A stretch of DNA of 64,000 nucleotides from an uncultured Lachnospiraceae bacterium (lineage in GTDB: Bacteria; Bacillota; Clostridia; Lachnospirales; Lachnospiraceae), in contig CANTEG010000001.1 in the NCBI GenBank assembly GCA_947652735.1, positions 62,001 to 126,000 on the forward strand, read 5' to 3'. The notes beneath the pieces were generated by a model. That model was not told the origin of the DNA and did not search any database. It was given only the letters and a program-made list of their open reading frames with translations. How positions within the stretch are numbered: position 1 is the stretch's first letter; each line of letters starts with the position of its first letter. Position numbers and translations under genes: made by a program. Positions 53,832-63,014 of this stretch are shown here, one piece after another.

Positions 53832-56165
53832 ATGTATTGTGATGATTGCGGCCATGAGCTTGGCCATGACGGTGTCTGCCCTATATGTGGATGGCATGCA
53901 CCTTCCCAACCAAAACCACCACAAAATGAACAGCCACAAATGAATCAAATGCACCAACAAAACATGCAGCCACAGATGAACCAGATGCACCAACAAAACA
54001 TGCAGCCACAGATGAACCAGATGCCTCGGCAAAACATGCAGCCACAGATGCAATATCATACTGGGCAGCCATATCAACAACAGGCATCAATGAAAAATGC
54101 TGCTAAACCTGCTAAAAGCAAAACGCCCCTTTTTATAGGCATAGGTGCCGCAGTTATAGTTGCGATTATTGTAACAGTCTGCCTCATAAAGGCAAATACA
54201 TACACAGACTACACAAAGGACAAAACGACAACCGACGAACCAACTTTCGCACAGACAACAGAAGAAAAAACTGACGAACCGTCAACAGAACAAGTTTTAC
54301 CTGTATCTGCATCAGGCAACAAAACAATTATGATGTATGTTGTCGGTTCCGACCTTGAAAGTGAAAACAGTGCTGCAAGCAGTGATTTTGATGAAATACT
54401 GTCATCCGGTTTTGACGATGACAAAATAAATCTCCTCATATATACAGGGGGTTGTAACGAGTGGCAAAACAATAAGATATCCGATGACAGCAACTCCATC
54501 CATATCGTTTCAGACGGAGACCTTACAGAGCTTCAAAGCACAGAACAAAAAAATATGGGTGACGCTGATACACTATCTGATTTCTTACAGTTTGGATATG
54601 AGAACTATCCTGCTGACCAATATGCACTTATTTTGTGGAACCACGGTGGTGGTGCACTGCTCGGATACGGCTATGATGAAATATCTGGTGACTGTCTCAC
54701 CTTGGATGAGCTTAATGAAGCATTTTCCGACAGCCCATTTTCTACAGAAAATAAGCTTGAATGGATTGGTTTTGACGCATGCCTTATGGCAGGAATAGAA
54801 ACGGCTGATGTTCTTTCCCCTTATGCAAACTATATGATTGCATCACAGGAGTCAGAACCGGGTTGGGGATGGGATTACAGCTTTCTTGATGATATAGAAG
54901 ATCTTTCAAGCGGTGCCGAAATCGGTGAGGTAATTGTTGACACATATATTGATTATTGTGAAAGTATTTTTGACAGTGTCCCATTCTCCTACTCATATGT
55001 GACACTATCCGTTATGGATTTAAGCAAGGTTGACGCTGCCGAGGAGGCACTGGACAGCCTGTATAGCAAGGTCAATGCAGAGTTTGACACAAGCAGCTAT
55101 GGACGATACTCTCATATACGTGCAACATCAAAGGAAATTGCCTCTGAATATACAGGTGAATACTCATATGACATGGTTGACTTAAAGGATTTGTCCCTGA
55201 AAATGAAGTCTCTTCATCCTGACGAGGCAAACGCCTTGACCCATGCAGTGGATGAGCTTGTTGTTTACAATAAAAGCAACGAAATAAACGTCAGTGGTGT
55301 ATCCATTTACCATCCTTATAATGCAAAAAATTACACAAGTGTTACCATTCCAACATACATGGGCTTTAGCTTTGCACCTGATTACACGGCTTACATTACA
55401 TCATTTTCAAAGTTACTTACGGGAGCTGACACACTCTCCGCTGAGTGGGATGTGTCATCCTTGGTGCCTCAGGCAAATGATGACATGACCTTTTCCCTGA
55501 CACTTACGCCTGAACAGCAGGCTTGCTGTGAAAATGCTTACTTTGTCATATCAAGAACTGATATGGATAACCCGTCCAATTATATGTTTGTGGCAATGGG
55601 AAATGACGTTTCAATAAATTCTGACGGAACTGCAACTGCCAACTTTGACGGAAAAATAATTTACATGCAAAATGATACAACATTACAGCAATACGAGGTA
55701 ATGTATACTATTCAGGAAAAAACAGAATCCTACACAAGATATTTACTTTCCAGTATTCTTTTCGACGAGGATATTGAGGAAGAAGATGCAATGTATGCAT
55801 ATTTCGTAATGGACGTATCCGATGAAAACCCAGGCGGAAAACTGCTTGGTACATATCCGATTGCAAATATTGCATCAGGTGATACAACCAATTTATTTCC
55901 TGAACGGTACGAGATAAATCCAAATGATTACAAGAACATTGCATTTGGCGCCCTCTCCCATGAATTTACATCCGAGGAGGATTTGACGACGTTAAACGAA
56001 GCTGACTGGAATGACCTTGTACTTCATTACAATACCCAGCCTGTAGCAGATGGATTTTCAACAGTCTCTGGTGACATGATTGATGGCATTCCCTATTTCG
56101 GAATGTTCATATTTGAGGATATACAGGGAAACCGCCACTGCTCTAATCTTGTAAGGCTACAGTAG
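53832..56165 (+). CDS. Clostripain (C11) family cysteine peptidase with zinc-ribbon and membrane anchor
   Basis: 777 residues from the ATG at 53832, which has AAAGGAG upstream; an ATG at 53814 does not. The N-terminal zinc ribbon has CDDCG...CPICG (C3, C6, C16, C19). It is followed by a Gln/Met/Asn-rich repeat tract (about 30-75), a membrane helix at about 98-120, a Thr/Glu-rich linker, and the C11 peptidase with LILWNHGGGA (catalytic H271) and GFDACLMAGIE (catalytic C317). A long C-terminal beta region follows. By membrane topology the ribbon would be cytosolic and the peptidase outside. Clostripain-type enzymes cut after Arg or Lys. Plus-strand gene next to the decayed region, ending in a strong terminator. 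Confidence 0.85.
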   Translation: MYCDDCGHELGHDGVCPICGWHAPSQPKPPQNEQPQMNQMHQQNMQPQMNQMHQQNMQPQMNQMPRQNMQPQMQYHTGQPYQQQASMKNAAKPAKSKTPLFIGIGAAVIVAIIVTVCLIKANTYTDYTKDKTTTDEPTFAQTTEEKTDEPSTEQVLPVSASGNKTIMMYVVGSDLESENSAASSDFDEILSSGFDDDKINLLIYTGGCNEWQNNKISDDSNSIHIVSDGDLTELQSTEQKNMGDADTLSDFLQFGYENYPADQYALILWNHGGGALLGYGYDEISGDCLTLDELNEAFSDSPFSTENKLEWIGFDACLMAGIETADVLSPYANYMIASQESEPGWGWDYSFLDDIEDLSSGAEIGEVIVDTYIDYCESIFDSVPFSYSYVTLSVMDLSKVDAAEEALDSLYSKVNAEFDTSSYGRYSHIRATSKEIASEYTGEYSYDMVDLKDLSLKMKSLHPDEANALTHAVDELVVYNKSNEINVSGVSIYHPYNAKNYTSVTIPTYMGFSFAPDYTAYITSFSKLLTGADTLSAEWDVSSLVPQANDDMTFSLTLTPEQQACCENAYFVISRTDMDNPSNYMFVAMGNDVSINSDGTATANFDGKIIYMQNDTTLQQYEVMYTIQEKTESYTRYLLSSILFDEDIEEEDAMYAYFVMDVSDENPGGKLLGTYPIANIASGDTTNLFPERYEINPNDYKNIAFGALSHEFTSEEDLTTLNEADWNDLVLHYNTQPVADGFSTVSGDMIDGIPYFGMFIFEDIQGNRHCSNLVRLQ
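53931..54050 (+). repeat. 36-bp tandem repeat in the clostripain gene
   Basis: Three 36-bp units start at 53931, 53967 and 54003, followed by a 12-base partial unit. Each encodes a 12-residue QPQMNQMHQQNM-like repeat; the third unit has PR in place of HQ. In-frame 36-bp copies suggest copy number can vary by slippage without breaking the gene. Confidence 0.8.
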
Positions 56166-56255
56166 CAGATACATTCCATGCAAAAGCAAAAATCTGCTTT
56201 AAATGTAGCGGTGTTAATCATTGTGGAATCATTACAAAGACAGTAACAATTAAAA

Positions 56256-56306
56256 TGCCGGTTCAAGTTACCCTAACATATAGGGTTCCTTAAACCGGCA
56301 ATTTTT
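56256..56306. terminator. Bidirectional intrinsic terminator after the clostripain gene
   Basis: The stem GCCGGTT (56257-56263) pairs with AACCGGC (56293-56299), and an inner ACCCTA/TAGGGT stem is enclosed. T-runs follow on both strands (ATTTTT on plus, ATTTT on minus). It lies between convergent genes. Confidence 0.82.
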
Positions 56307-56317
56307 AGTTTCATATT

Positions 56318-57247
56318 TTACATTCCAAGTCTTGTTCCTCTGGACGAGTCACTACTTCCCTGCCCTACAAACGCATCTGTTTCATTATCATATTTACTCA
56401 TCAGACGCTCTAACTCAGAGCCGCCCTTTACCACCTGTTGTGACGGTAAATCTATATGTATCTTGTTTGCCTCCAAAAATCTGTAGGCTATCATAAATGT
56501 TGTCTCATCAAATGCCGTAAGATATTTGTCATTTATGGCATCCACACACTCATCAATGGTATAAAAACTGCTTGGGTTTAAATCACTAAACACCTGTCGG
56601 AACACATCCAGACAGATTGCCTTTTGTCTGTCAAAATCCGATGAAACCGACTGTATGGGGAATACCCTCAAATATGCCCGAAGCCAGCCTGTATCACGGT
56701 TATACCACTGAGATATTACATCGTACTCCAAAGACATATCGTATATCTCCCTCTCCCATGAGTAAGACATATACGAGGCATCAACCATACGTTCAACTTC
56801 CTTTTCCGTAAGATTTAAATTGTATTTTTTACTGAATTTCTCAACAATCTTACATCTCTTGGGATACGACCTCGTAAGTCCCGTGAGCGAAAAGCCCTTG
56901 CCCCTTTTTTCTTTTTTTCCCTGAACTCCATTCATCTCATACTCGTACCGTTGCCTGTCTGCTTCATTCCTAAGCCCTTTATTTTTGTCACTGACAATTC
57001 CGAGTCCCTTTAACACAGTATATATCAGATAAAACGGAAGTCCGAATACGCCTAACACAGCTATAAGCGGTATAACAAGAAATATGGACGAAAGGAAAAA
57101 GCTTGGAATACCGATGGAGCTTAAAACACTGATAATAACGATTGCAGTAATCAGCTTGTCAAATTTGTCCTGAACAGACTTATATGCCCGTGGGTTATTT
57201 TTTAATATAAAATTATAGACAATAAAAAAACATATTATTAATCCCAT
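56318..57247 (-). CDS. Uncharacterised membrane protein, 309 aa
   Basis: Not recognised. About three hydrophobic segments lie within the first 95 residues (IVIISVLSSIGIPSFFLSSI, then FLVIPLIAVLGVFGLPFYL). A basic, charged soluble domain follows (NKGLRNEADRQRYEYEMNG, then KKEKRGKGFSLTG) and a helical region with TEKEVERMVDASYMSYSW. The tail is Ser/Gly-rich and acidic. It starts two bases after the yebC stop and ends near the terminator, so it is last in the operon. No catalytic motif was seen. Confidence 0.55.
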   Translation of the reverse strand: MGLIICFFIVYNFILKNNPRAYKSVQDKFDKLITAIVIISVLSSIGIPSFFLSSIFLVIPLIAVLGVFGLPFYLIYTVLKGLGIVSDKNKGLRNEADRQRYEYEMNGVQGKKEKRGKGFSLTGLTRSYPKRCKIVEKFSKKYNLNLTEKEVERMVDASYMSYSWEREIYDMSLEYDVISQWYNRDTGWLRAYLRVFPIQSVSSDFDRQKAICLDVFRQVFSDLNPSSFYTIDECVDAINDKYLTAFDETTFMIAYRFLEANKIHIDLPSQQVVKGGSELERLMSKYDNETDAFVGQGSSDSSRGTRLGM

Positions 57248-57249
57248 GC

Positions 57250-57978
57250 TTATTCATCCCAATTGTGATATACACTTTGAACATCGTCATCCTCATCAAG
57301 CATATCAAGTATCCTTGTCATCTTCTTGATATCATCCTCGCTTGTAAGTGCAACATAGTTTTGCGGTATCATAGTAACCTCCGCCTCTGCCATAGCTATG
57401 CCTTCTTTCTCAAGTGACTCCCTTACAGCCGTAAAATCTGCGGGAGCGGTAATTATCTCATAGCTGTCCTCCTCGTCTGCAAAATCCTCTGCCCCTGCAT
57501 CCAAGGCAAGCATCATAAGCTCATCAGGGTCCATGTCGCATTCCTGCTTATCAATAATAATTTGCCCTTTCTCATCAAACATATATGACACACAGCCTGT
57601 TGTTCCTACGTTTCCGCCGCCCTTTGTAAATGCATTTCTAACATTTGATGCTGTCCTGTTTTTGTTATCTGTAAGTGCATTTACAATAATCGCTGTTCCG
57701 CTAGGACCATATCCTTCATATGTAATGGAAACATAGTTGACAGAACCTGCATCTCCTGCCGCTTTCTTGATACCTCTGTCTATGGTATCATTTGGCATGT
57801 TATTTGCCTTTGCCTTTGCTATCACATCTCGAAGCTTGCTGTTATTTGCAGGGTCAGGTCCTCCCTCCTTAACAGCTACGGCTATTTCTCTACCTATAAT
57901 TGTAAAGATTTTTCCTTTCGCTGCATCATTTTTTTCCTTCTTATGCTTTATGTTTGCAAATTTTGAATGTCCTGACAT
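57250..57978 (-). CDS. yebC: YebC/TACO1-family translation or transcription regulator
   Basis: 242 residues. [20 protein letters not shown] is the family start; [30 protein letters not shown] and [18 protein letters not shown] are conserved. Members affect translation of proline-rich or difficult sequences and transcription. It follows the CBS-protein gene by six bases. Full length. Confidence 0.94.
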   Translation of the reverse strand: MSGHSKFANIKHKKEKNDAAKGKIFTIIGREIAVAVKEGGPDPANNSKLRDVIAKAKANNMPNDTIDRGIKKAAGDAGSVNYVSITYEGYGPSGTAIIVNALTDNKNRTASNVRNAFTKGGGNVGTTGCVSYMFDEKGQIIIDKQECDMDPDELMMLALDAGAEDFADEEDSYEIITAPADFTAVRESLEKEGIAMAEAEVTMIPQNYVALTSEDDIKKMTRILDMLDEDDDVQSVYHNWDE

Positions 57979-57983
57979 TTTAT

Positions 57984-58826
57984 CTACTCCTTATCCTCTT
58001 TTTCTTCCAGTGATTTCTCAATTTTTGTAAGAGTAATCATTTTATCACATATTTTTAAAGGTGTAAATTTGTACCCCTCATAAATGATTTCTGTTTTTTC
58101 GTGTTCCACAGGCAGTCTGCCTAATTTATAGAGCAAAAATCCGTTTAAGGTTTCGATGTCCTCATCTGGAAATTCTATCTCCATAATATCAGCCAGCTCA
58201 TCCAATGAAGCTGTTCCCTGAACTATCATTCTTCCATCCTTTAGCTGACGTATATGAGGCTCCTCCTCATCATCATGCTCATCAAGTATATTACCTACTA
58301 TCTCCTCGATAATATCCTCCATCGCAACCAGCCCTTCGGTCTGACCATATTCATCAACAACAATTGCCATATGTATCTTTTCCGTCTGCATTTTTTGAAG
58401 CAGCTTCGATATATTAAATGTAGGATGAATAAATATCGGGGCATCCATTACCGTTGTAATCTGTGCATCACGGTTTTCAAGATACGCTGCTATTAAATCC
58501 TTTAAATGTATGACACCGACAACATTGTCTATATCCTCCTCATATACGGGATATCTGGAAAACGAATTTTCCAATGCGTATTTTAGTGCTTCATCAACCG
58601 TAATCGTATTTTCCACTGCCATGATTTTCTGGCGGCTTGTCATAATATCCTTGGCGTCCTTATCACCAAATTCAAAGATGTTGGATATCATTTCTACCTC
58701 GCTGTCTTCTATGACGCCCTGTTCATAGCCTTCCTCAACCATGGAAAGAATTTCTTCCTCAACCTTTTCCTCATTTACCTTTTTTGTAAATAACTTCTTT
58801 AAGCTACTGGGACCACTTTGGGACAT
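57984..58826 (-). CDS. CBS-domain/CorC_HlyC protein without membrane domain
   Basis: 280 residues. Starts with a polar stretch; two CBS domains (about 60-175) contain [40 protein letters not shown] and [20 protein letters not shown]. They are followed by the CorC/HlyC C-terminal domain ([20 protein letters not shown]). The DUF21 membrane domain of HlyC/CNNM transporters is missing, as in the CorC and clostridial hemolysin-like form. Possibly involved in magnesium or cobalt homeostasis. Between mazF and yebC. Confidence 0.85.
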   Translation of the reverse strand: MSQSGPSSLKKLFTKKVNEEKVEEEILSMVEEGYEQGVIEDSEVEMISNIFEFGDKDAKDIMTSRQKIMAVENTITVDEALKYALENSFSRYPVYEEDIDNVVGVIHLKDLIAAYLENRDAQITTVMDAPIFIHPTFNISKLLQKMQTEKIHMAIVVDEYGQTEGLVAMEDIIEEIVGNILDEHDDEEEPHIRQLKDGRMIVQGTASLDELADIMEIEFPDEDIETLNGFLLYKLGRLPVEHEKTEIIYEGYKFTPLKICDKMITLTKIEKSLEEKEDKE

Positions 58827-58841
58827 ATTTTTTCTCCTTTA

Positions 58842-59183
58842 TTATAATTCAAGGCTTACCTTAAGTGCCTCGTTTACTCTTTTAATAATTTGCGGCTCCA
58901 AATGACATACCTTTTCCTTCAGTCTCTGCTTGTCAATTGTTCTTAACTGCTCTAACAGTATAACAGAATCCTTGGCTATATCGCAATACCTCGAATCAAG
59001 TTCCACATGAGTCGGAAGCTTTGCCTTGTGTAATTGTGATGTAATTGCCGCTATAATGACTGTAGAGCTATGTTTGTTACCCGCTTCATTCTGTATAATA
59101 AGTACTGGACGTATTCCGCCCTGTTCAGACCCGATTACAGGTCTTAAATCCGCATAATATATATCGCCTCTTCTGATTATCAA
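58842..59183 (-). CDS. mazF: MazF/PemK-family toxin (EndoA-like mRNA interferase)
   Basis: About 113 residues. [58 protein letters not shown] and [16 protein letters not shown] closely match Bacillus EndoA, an ACA/UAC-type mRNA endonuclease. The chosen start is the TTG at 59183, which aligns with the family N-terminus and has GGGAG nine bases upstream; a GTG at 59192 is possible. It follows alr by only about 60 bases. The EndoAI antitoxin gene normally found between them is missing here. It lies upstream of the CBS gene by 15 bases. Confidence 0.85.
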   Translation of the reverse strand: MIIRRGDIYYADLRPVIGSEQGGIRPVLIIQNEAGNKHSSTVIIAAITSQLHKAKLPTHVELDSRYCDIAKDSVILLEQLRTIDKQRLKEKVCHLEPQIIKRVNEALKVSLEL

Positions 59184-59252
59184 ATATTTCACACTCCCAA
59201 TGTTATTTCTAACTATTCAAAGTATTTCCACTAATCAGATTGTATATACATG

Positions 59253-60407
59253 CTATTGGAGAAGATAGTTTACGCATTTTTCTTCAACACCTGCCTGTAT
59301 ATAAACTCTTGGTACTCTCCTTGAGATGTTACATACAAGCTCATAATTAAAGCTTGCCGCCGGTTTGGCTACCTCCTCCACCGACACACATGCTGCTCCC
59401 TCACTTCCTATCAGTATAACCTCATCCTTAACTTTTACATCGTTAATATCCGTGACATCCACCATAAACTGATCCATACACACCCTGCCTAAAATGGGAG
59501 CATACCTGCCATGTATAATGACATGCCCTATATTTGACATTGCCCTGGGATACCCATCAGCGTAACCTGCGGTAATTGTGGCTACCCGTGTGTCCCTGTT
59601 GGTTATATATGTCCAGCCATAGCTGATTCCCCGGCCTGCGGGCACAGTCTTTACGTGTGCCACATGTGCCTTAAGTGCCATCGCTGGTTTTATGTAAACC
59701 GATTTATCAATTTCCTCTGATGGATAAAGCCCATACATTACTATGCCAAGCCTTATCATATCGAACTCGTTATCATCAAGCTCCATTGCACCTGCACTGT
59801 TATCTATATGTTTAATTTCAGGATTTACACCTCTTTCGGCAAGCATGTCAATAAATCTTTGGAACTCTTTTTTTTGTCCTGCCGCATAAGTCTTATCCCG
59901 CTCATCCGCCTTTGCATAGTGCGTAAATATTCCCTCCACGTATATGCTCTCAAGCCCTGCTATACTTGCTGCAGCATCTGCATCCTCCTCAGTAACCTGA
60001 AAACCTATACGTGTCATTCCAGTATCAACCTTAATATGTACACGGGCAATTTGCCCTTTTTTCTTGGCAGCCTGTGCCAAAAGTTTTGCATCATCTACAC
60101 TGTATACAGTTTGGATGATGTTATTATCTATTATTTTATCATAATTCTCATCTGCCGTATATCCTATCACAAGTATAGGATGGTCAATACCTGCTTTTCG
60201 AAGCTCCACAGCTTCATCTGCCGTTGCAACGCCGAAATAATCCGATATATCGCCGATTCTCTTTGCCAGCTCAACCGAACCATGTCCGTATGCATCTGCC
60301 TTAATCACGGACAATACTTTTATATCAGGTTTGTTTAGTGCTTTTACGGTCAATATGTTATGGCGGATATTATCTACATTTATCTCTGCATATATCCTGT
60401 TATACAT
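59253..60407 (-). CDS. alr: Alanine racemase
   Basis: 384 residues. PLP lysine in VLSVIKADAYGHG (K36), TVKVDTGMTRIGF-type segment (here HIKVDTGMTRIGF), SAGAMELDDNEFDMIRLGI, and the catalytic-Tyr region GISYGWTY. It makes D-Ala for peptidoglycan. Ends ahead of mazF, starts 10 bases after nnr. Normal length. Confidence 0.95.
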   Translation of the reverse strand: MYNRIYAEINVDNIRHNILTVKALNKPDIKVLSVIKADAYGHGSVELAKRIGDISDYFGVATADEAVELRKAGIDHPILVIGYTADENYDKIIDNNIIQTVYSVDDAKLLAQAAKKKGQIARVHIKVDTGMTRIGFQVTEEDADAAASIAGLESIYVEGIFTHYAKADERDKTYAAGQKKEFQRFIDMLAERGVNPEIKHIDNSAGAMELDDNEFDMIRLGIVMYGLYPSEEIDKSVYIKPAMALKAHVAHVKTVPAGRGISYGWTYITNRDTRVATITAGYADGYPRAMSNIGHVIIHGRYAPILGRVCMDQFMVDVTDINDVKVKDEVILIGSEGAACVSVEEVAKPAASFNYELVCNISRRVPRVYIQAGVEEKCVNYLLQ

Positions 60408-60417
60408 TTTGTATCTC

Positions 60418-61920
60418 CTAATCCATATTCTCCAAAACTCTTGTTATGCTTCTCACTATGTCTCCCGCAATAACGCTGTATCTTCCCATTGATATGGATG
60501 CCTCCTGACCTGCAAGCCCATGCATATAAACACCCAACTTGGCAGCTTCAAAATTATCCATTCCCTGACCAACAAGTCCTGCAATGATTCCTGTAAGAAC
60601 GTCTCCGGAACCTCCCGTTGCCATACCGTTATTTCCCGTACTATTAATATATGCCTGTTCCTCCCCATTAGATACTATGGTTCGTGCATCCTTAAGAACT
60701 ACAACTATATTATGCTTACCTGCAAACTGTCTTGCCACTTCAAATTTGCTTCCCTTTATCTCACTTGTCTTGTATCCTGTCAGTCTGGACATCTCCATAA
60801 GATGCGGTGTAATTATAACCTTTGCTTTTGTGTTGTTAAGCCATTCTTTATTTTCCGACAAAATATTTAATGCGTCTGCATCCATTACGATAGTTTTCTC
60901 AAACTTCCTTAGGATGCGCTCGACTATAAAATACGCTTCTTCACCTTTACCAAGCCCCGGCCCGAGTGCGATAACATCACACCATGACATAATCGTCTTA
61001 AGCGCTTCTTTCACGGAACTCATATTATCACTTTCATATGTTGTGAGCATAGCCTCAGGAAGCTTAGTCTGCATAATCTCCCTATTATCACAAGTCGTAC
61101 ATATCCTAACTAAGCCGCAGCCCATTCTATATGACGCCTCAGCGGCGAACAGTGCTGCTCCCGCCATATTTTTACAGCCGCCTACAATTCCTATTTTTCC
61201 ATAGCTTCCCTTGTGGGAATCCGACTTTCTGAATGGTAACAGTCTGTCTACATCCGTGTTGTCATATGTGTACAGCTTCGGACATATAAATTCAACTGCC
61301 TTTTGCGGAAAGCCTATATCCGCAACCTCAACCTGACCGCTGTACTCATTTCCAATACCCATCATATGACCAAGCTTTGAAAGCCCGAATGTGACTGTTG
61401 TATCCGCATGAAATGCAGTACCTAAAACAAAGCCCGTTGACGCATCTATCCCTGATGAAATATCAACCGCCAGTTTATGTGCCTTTATCTCATTTATAAT
61501 ATTAATTGTCTCTGCATGCTTTCCCGTAAGTGCCCGTGAAAGCCCAACCCCAAACATTGCATCCACAACCAAATCATAGCCATAATTCACTATCTCGTCT
61601 ATAAATTTGATTCCAAGCTTTTTTGCAATCTCATACTGCTTACTGAATCCATCCGACACCTTACTTATATCATTTACATAGTAAACATCGGTATCATAAC
61701 CTCTCTCTGACATTATTCTTGCAAGTGCAAGTCCGTCAGCACCATTGTTCCCACTCTCAACCACAATGAGAGTCCTTATATCATTTTGAAACCTGTTTCT
61801 TATAAAACCAAACACACCCATAGCAGCTCTCTCCATAAGAACCATCTGTGGTATTCCTATTTCCTCTATGGTATATTTGTCTATATTTGCCATTTCTTCA
61901 CTGTTAGCAATGTATCTCAT
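60418..61920 (-). CDS. nnr: Bifunctional NAD(P)HX epimerase/dehydratase (Nnr)
   Basis: 500 residues from the ATG at 61920 (GGGAGG eight bases upstream). N-terminal YjeF-N epimerase (1-215) with ESGNNGADGLALARI; C-terminal ADP-dependent dehydratase with GIVGGCKNMAGAALFAAEAS, VIALGPGLGKG, MDADALNILSE and GNNGMATGGSGDVLTGIIAG. It repairs hydrated NAD(P)H. acpS, often upstream in Firmicutes, is absent. Between the lytic transglycosylase and alr. Confidence 0.93.
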   Translation of the reverse strand: MRYIANSEEMANIDKYTIEEIGIPQMVLMERAAMGVFGFIRNRFQNDIRTLIVVESGNNGADGLALARIMSERGYDTDVYYVNDISKVSDGFSKQYEIAKKLGIKFIDEIVNYGYDLVVDAMFGVGLSRALTGKHAETINIINEIKAHKLAVDISSGIDASTGFVLGTAFHADTTVTFGLSKLGHMMGIGNEYSGQVEVADIGFPQKAVEFICPKLYTYDNTDVDRLLPFRKSDSHKGSYGKIGIVGGCKNMAGAALFAAEASYRMGCGLVRICTTCDNREIMQTKLPEAMLTTYESDNMSSVKEALKTIMSWCDVIALGPGLGKGEEAYFIVERILRKFEKTIVMDADALNILSENKEWLNNTKAKVIITPHLMEMSRLTGYKTSEIKGSKFEVARQFAGKHNIVVVLKDARTIVSNGEEQAYINSTGNNGMATGGSGDVLTGIIAGLVGQGMDNFEAAKLGVYMHGLAGQEASISMGRYSVIAGDIVRSITRVLENMD

Positions 61921-61950
61921 AATGTCCTCCCACATGCTTTGAACATCACA

Positions 61951-63003
61951 CTACTTTAACAAATTTGATGATGCCATATATTTGGCTGCAACGTCAGACA
62001 TAGTAGTCGTATGAAGCTGCGAGGTCGTAGTTGAAATGCTCTGCCCGTCTGTGTATATGGTTCCAAGTCTCTGCTGCATACTAAGCTTGTATAAATCTGC
62101 AAGAGAATCATCCATATCGCCTGAGTCGTCAGATAATGCATCCGTGTCCCCGATGCTTGATATTATTTTCAACATCTGTGAAAAATATTGCATGAGTAAA
62201 TCATATTCCGTATATGAAAAGTACTTATCAAGCTCTGATGATGTGTATACGGATGTATTTTTATTACTTTGCACTGCCTTTGCAGTCGTATTATTATTTG
62301 TCGTCCCGCCAGTATTGGTATTGCTGTTATTCACAGCACCAGCTTCGGTACCATTGTCGTTTTTTACTACCGTGGCAGTCTTTGTATCACTATTTCCCTT
62401 TACACCCGAAGTTGCATTATCTGCCACAGTTGCTGATATGCTCTGTGCACCGGAAGCATCCAGATAATTTTTTCCTGATTCCAGCATTTTAAATATGTCA
62501 GCAACATAATTTTGTGTTTCCGCAAACGGAGGAACACCTCCATATTTTGCAACATTTCCTGTTCCCGCACTGTAAGCCGCAAGGGTAAGCTTTAAGTCTC
62601 CGTTATACAAATCGGAAAGCTGTTTTAAAAGCTTTGCTGCTCCCATAATATTTTCATATGGGTCATAGGCGTCATTCACACCCATAGCTCTGGCTGTTCC
62701 CGGCATAAGCTGCATAATTCCCATAGCACCGGCACTTGAGGTTACACCTGCCTGAAACCTTGACTCATGGTAACCGATTGCCTCTAGCAAGTCCTGTCTC
62801 AGTCCATATTTTTGTGCTGCCTCAGCAAAGATATCTTTCAAATTATAGGTCTTGCCCCTTGCCTGTGACAGCTTGTTTGATTCACTTTCAAGCAGGCTGT
62901 CAAACTGGGATTTTTCAGACTTTATTTTCTTTTCTGCCAAATCTCCGCTATCTATGGATTTAAGCTTTATCTCATCAACATTACCAATTCCTTCAACAGA
63001 CAT
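61951..63003 (-). CDS. SLT-domain lytic transglycosylase without recognisable signal peptide
   Basis: 350 residues. The SLT domain (about 55-175) has EAIGYHESRFQAGVTSSAGA (catalytic E80), then MGIMQLMPGTARAMG and LTLAAYSAGTGNV. The N-terminus begins SVEGIGNVDEIKLKSIDSG, with no hydrophobic signal and a SQFDSLLE motif resembling flagellar rod-associated proteins. The C-terminal half is Thr/Asn/Ser-rich and low in complexity. It could be exported by a flagellar-type route or act inside, which is unclear. Upstream of nnr, downstream of an ABC permease. Confidence 0.75.
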   Translation of the reverse strand: MSVEGIGNVDEIKLKSIDSGDLAEKKIKSEKSQFDSLLESESNKLSQARGKTYNLKDIFAEAAQKYGLRQDLLEAIGYHESRFQAGVTSSAGAMGIMQLMPGTARAMGVNDAYDPYENIMGAAKLLKQLSDLYNGDLKLTLAAYSAGTGNVAKYGGVPPFAETQNYVADIFKMLESGKNYLDASGAQSISATVADNATSGVKGNSDTKTATVVKNDNGTEAGAVNNSNTNTGGTTNNNTTAKAVQSNKNTSVYTSSELDKYFSYTEYDLLMQYFSQMLKIISSIGDTDALSDDSGDMDDSLADLYKLSMQQRLGTIYTDGQSISTTTSQLHTTTMSDVAAKYMASSNLLK

Positions 63004-63014
63004 TTTACATTCTC

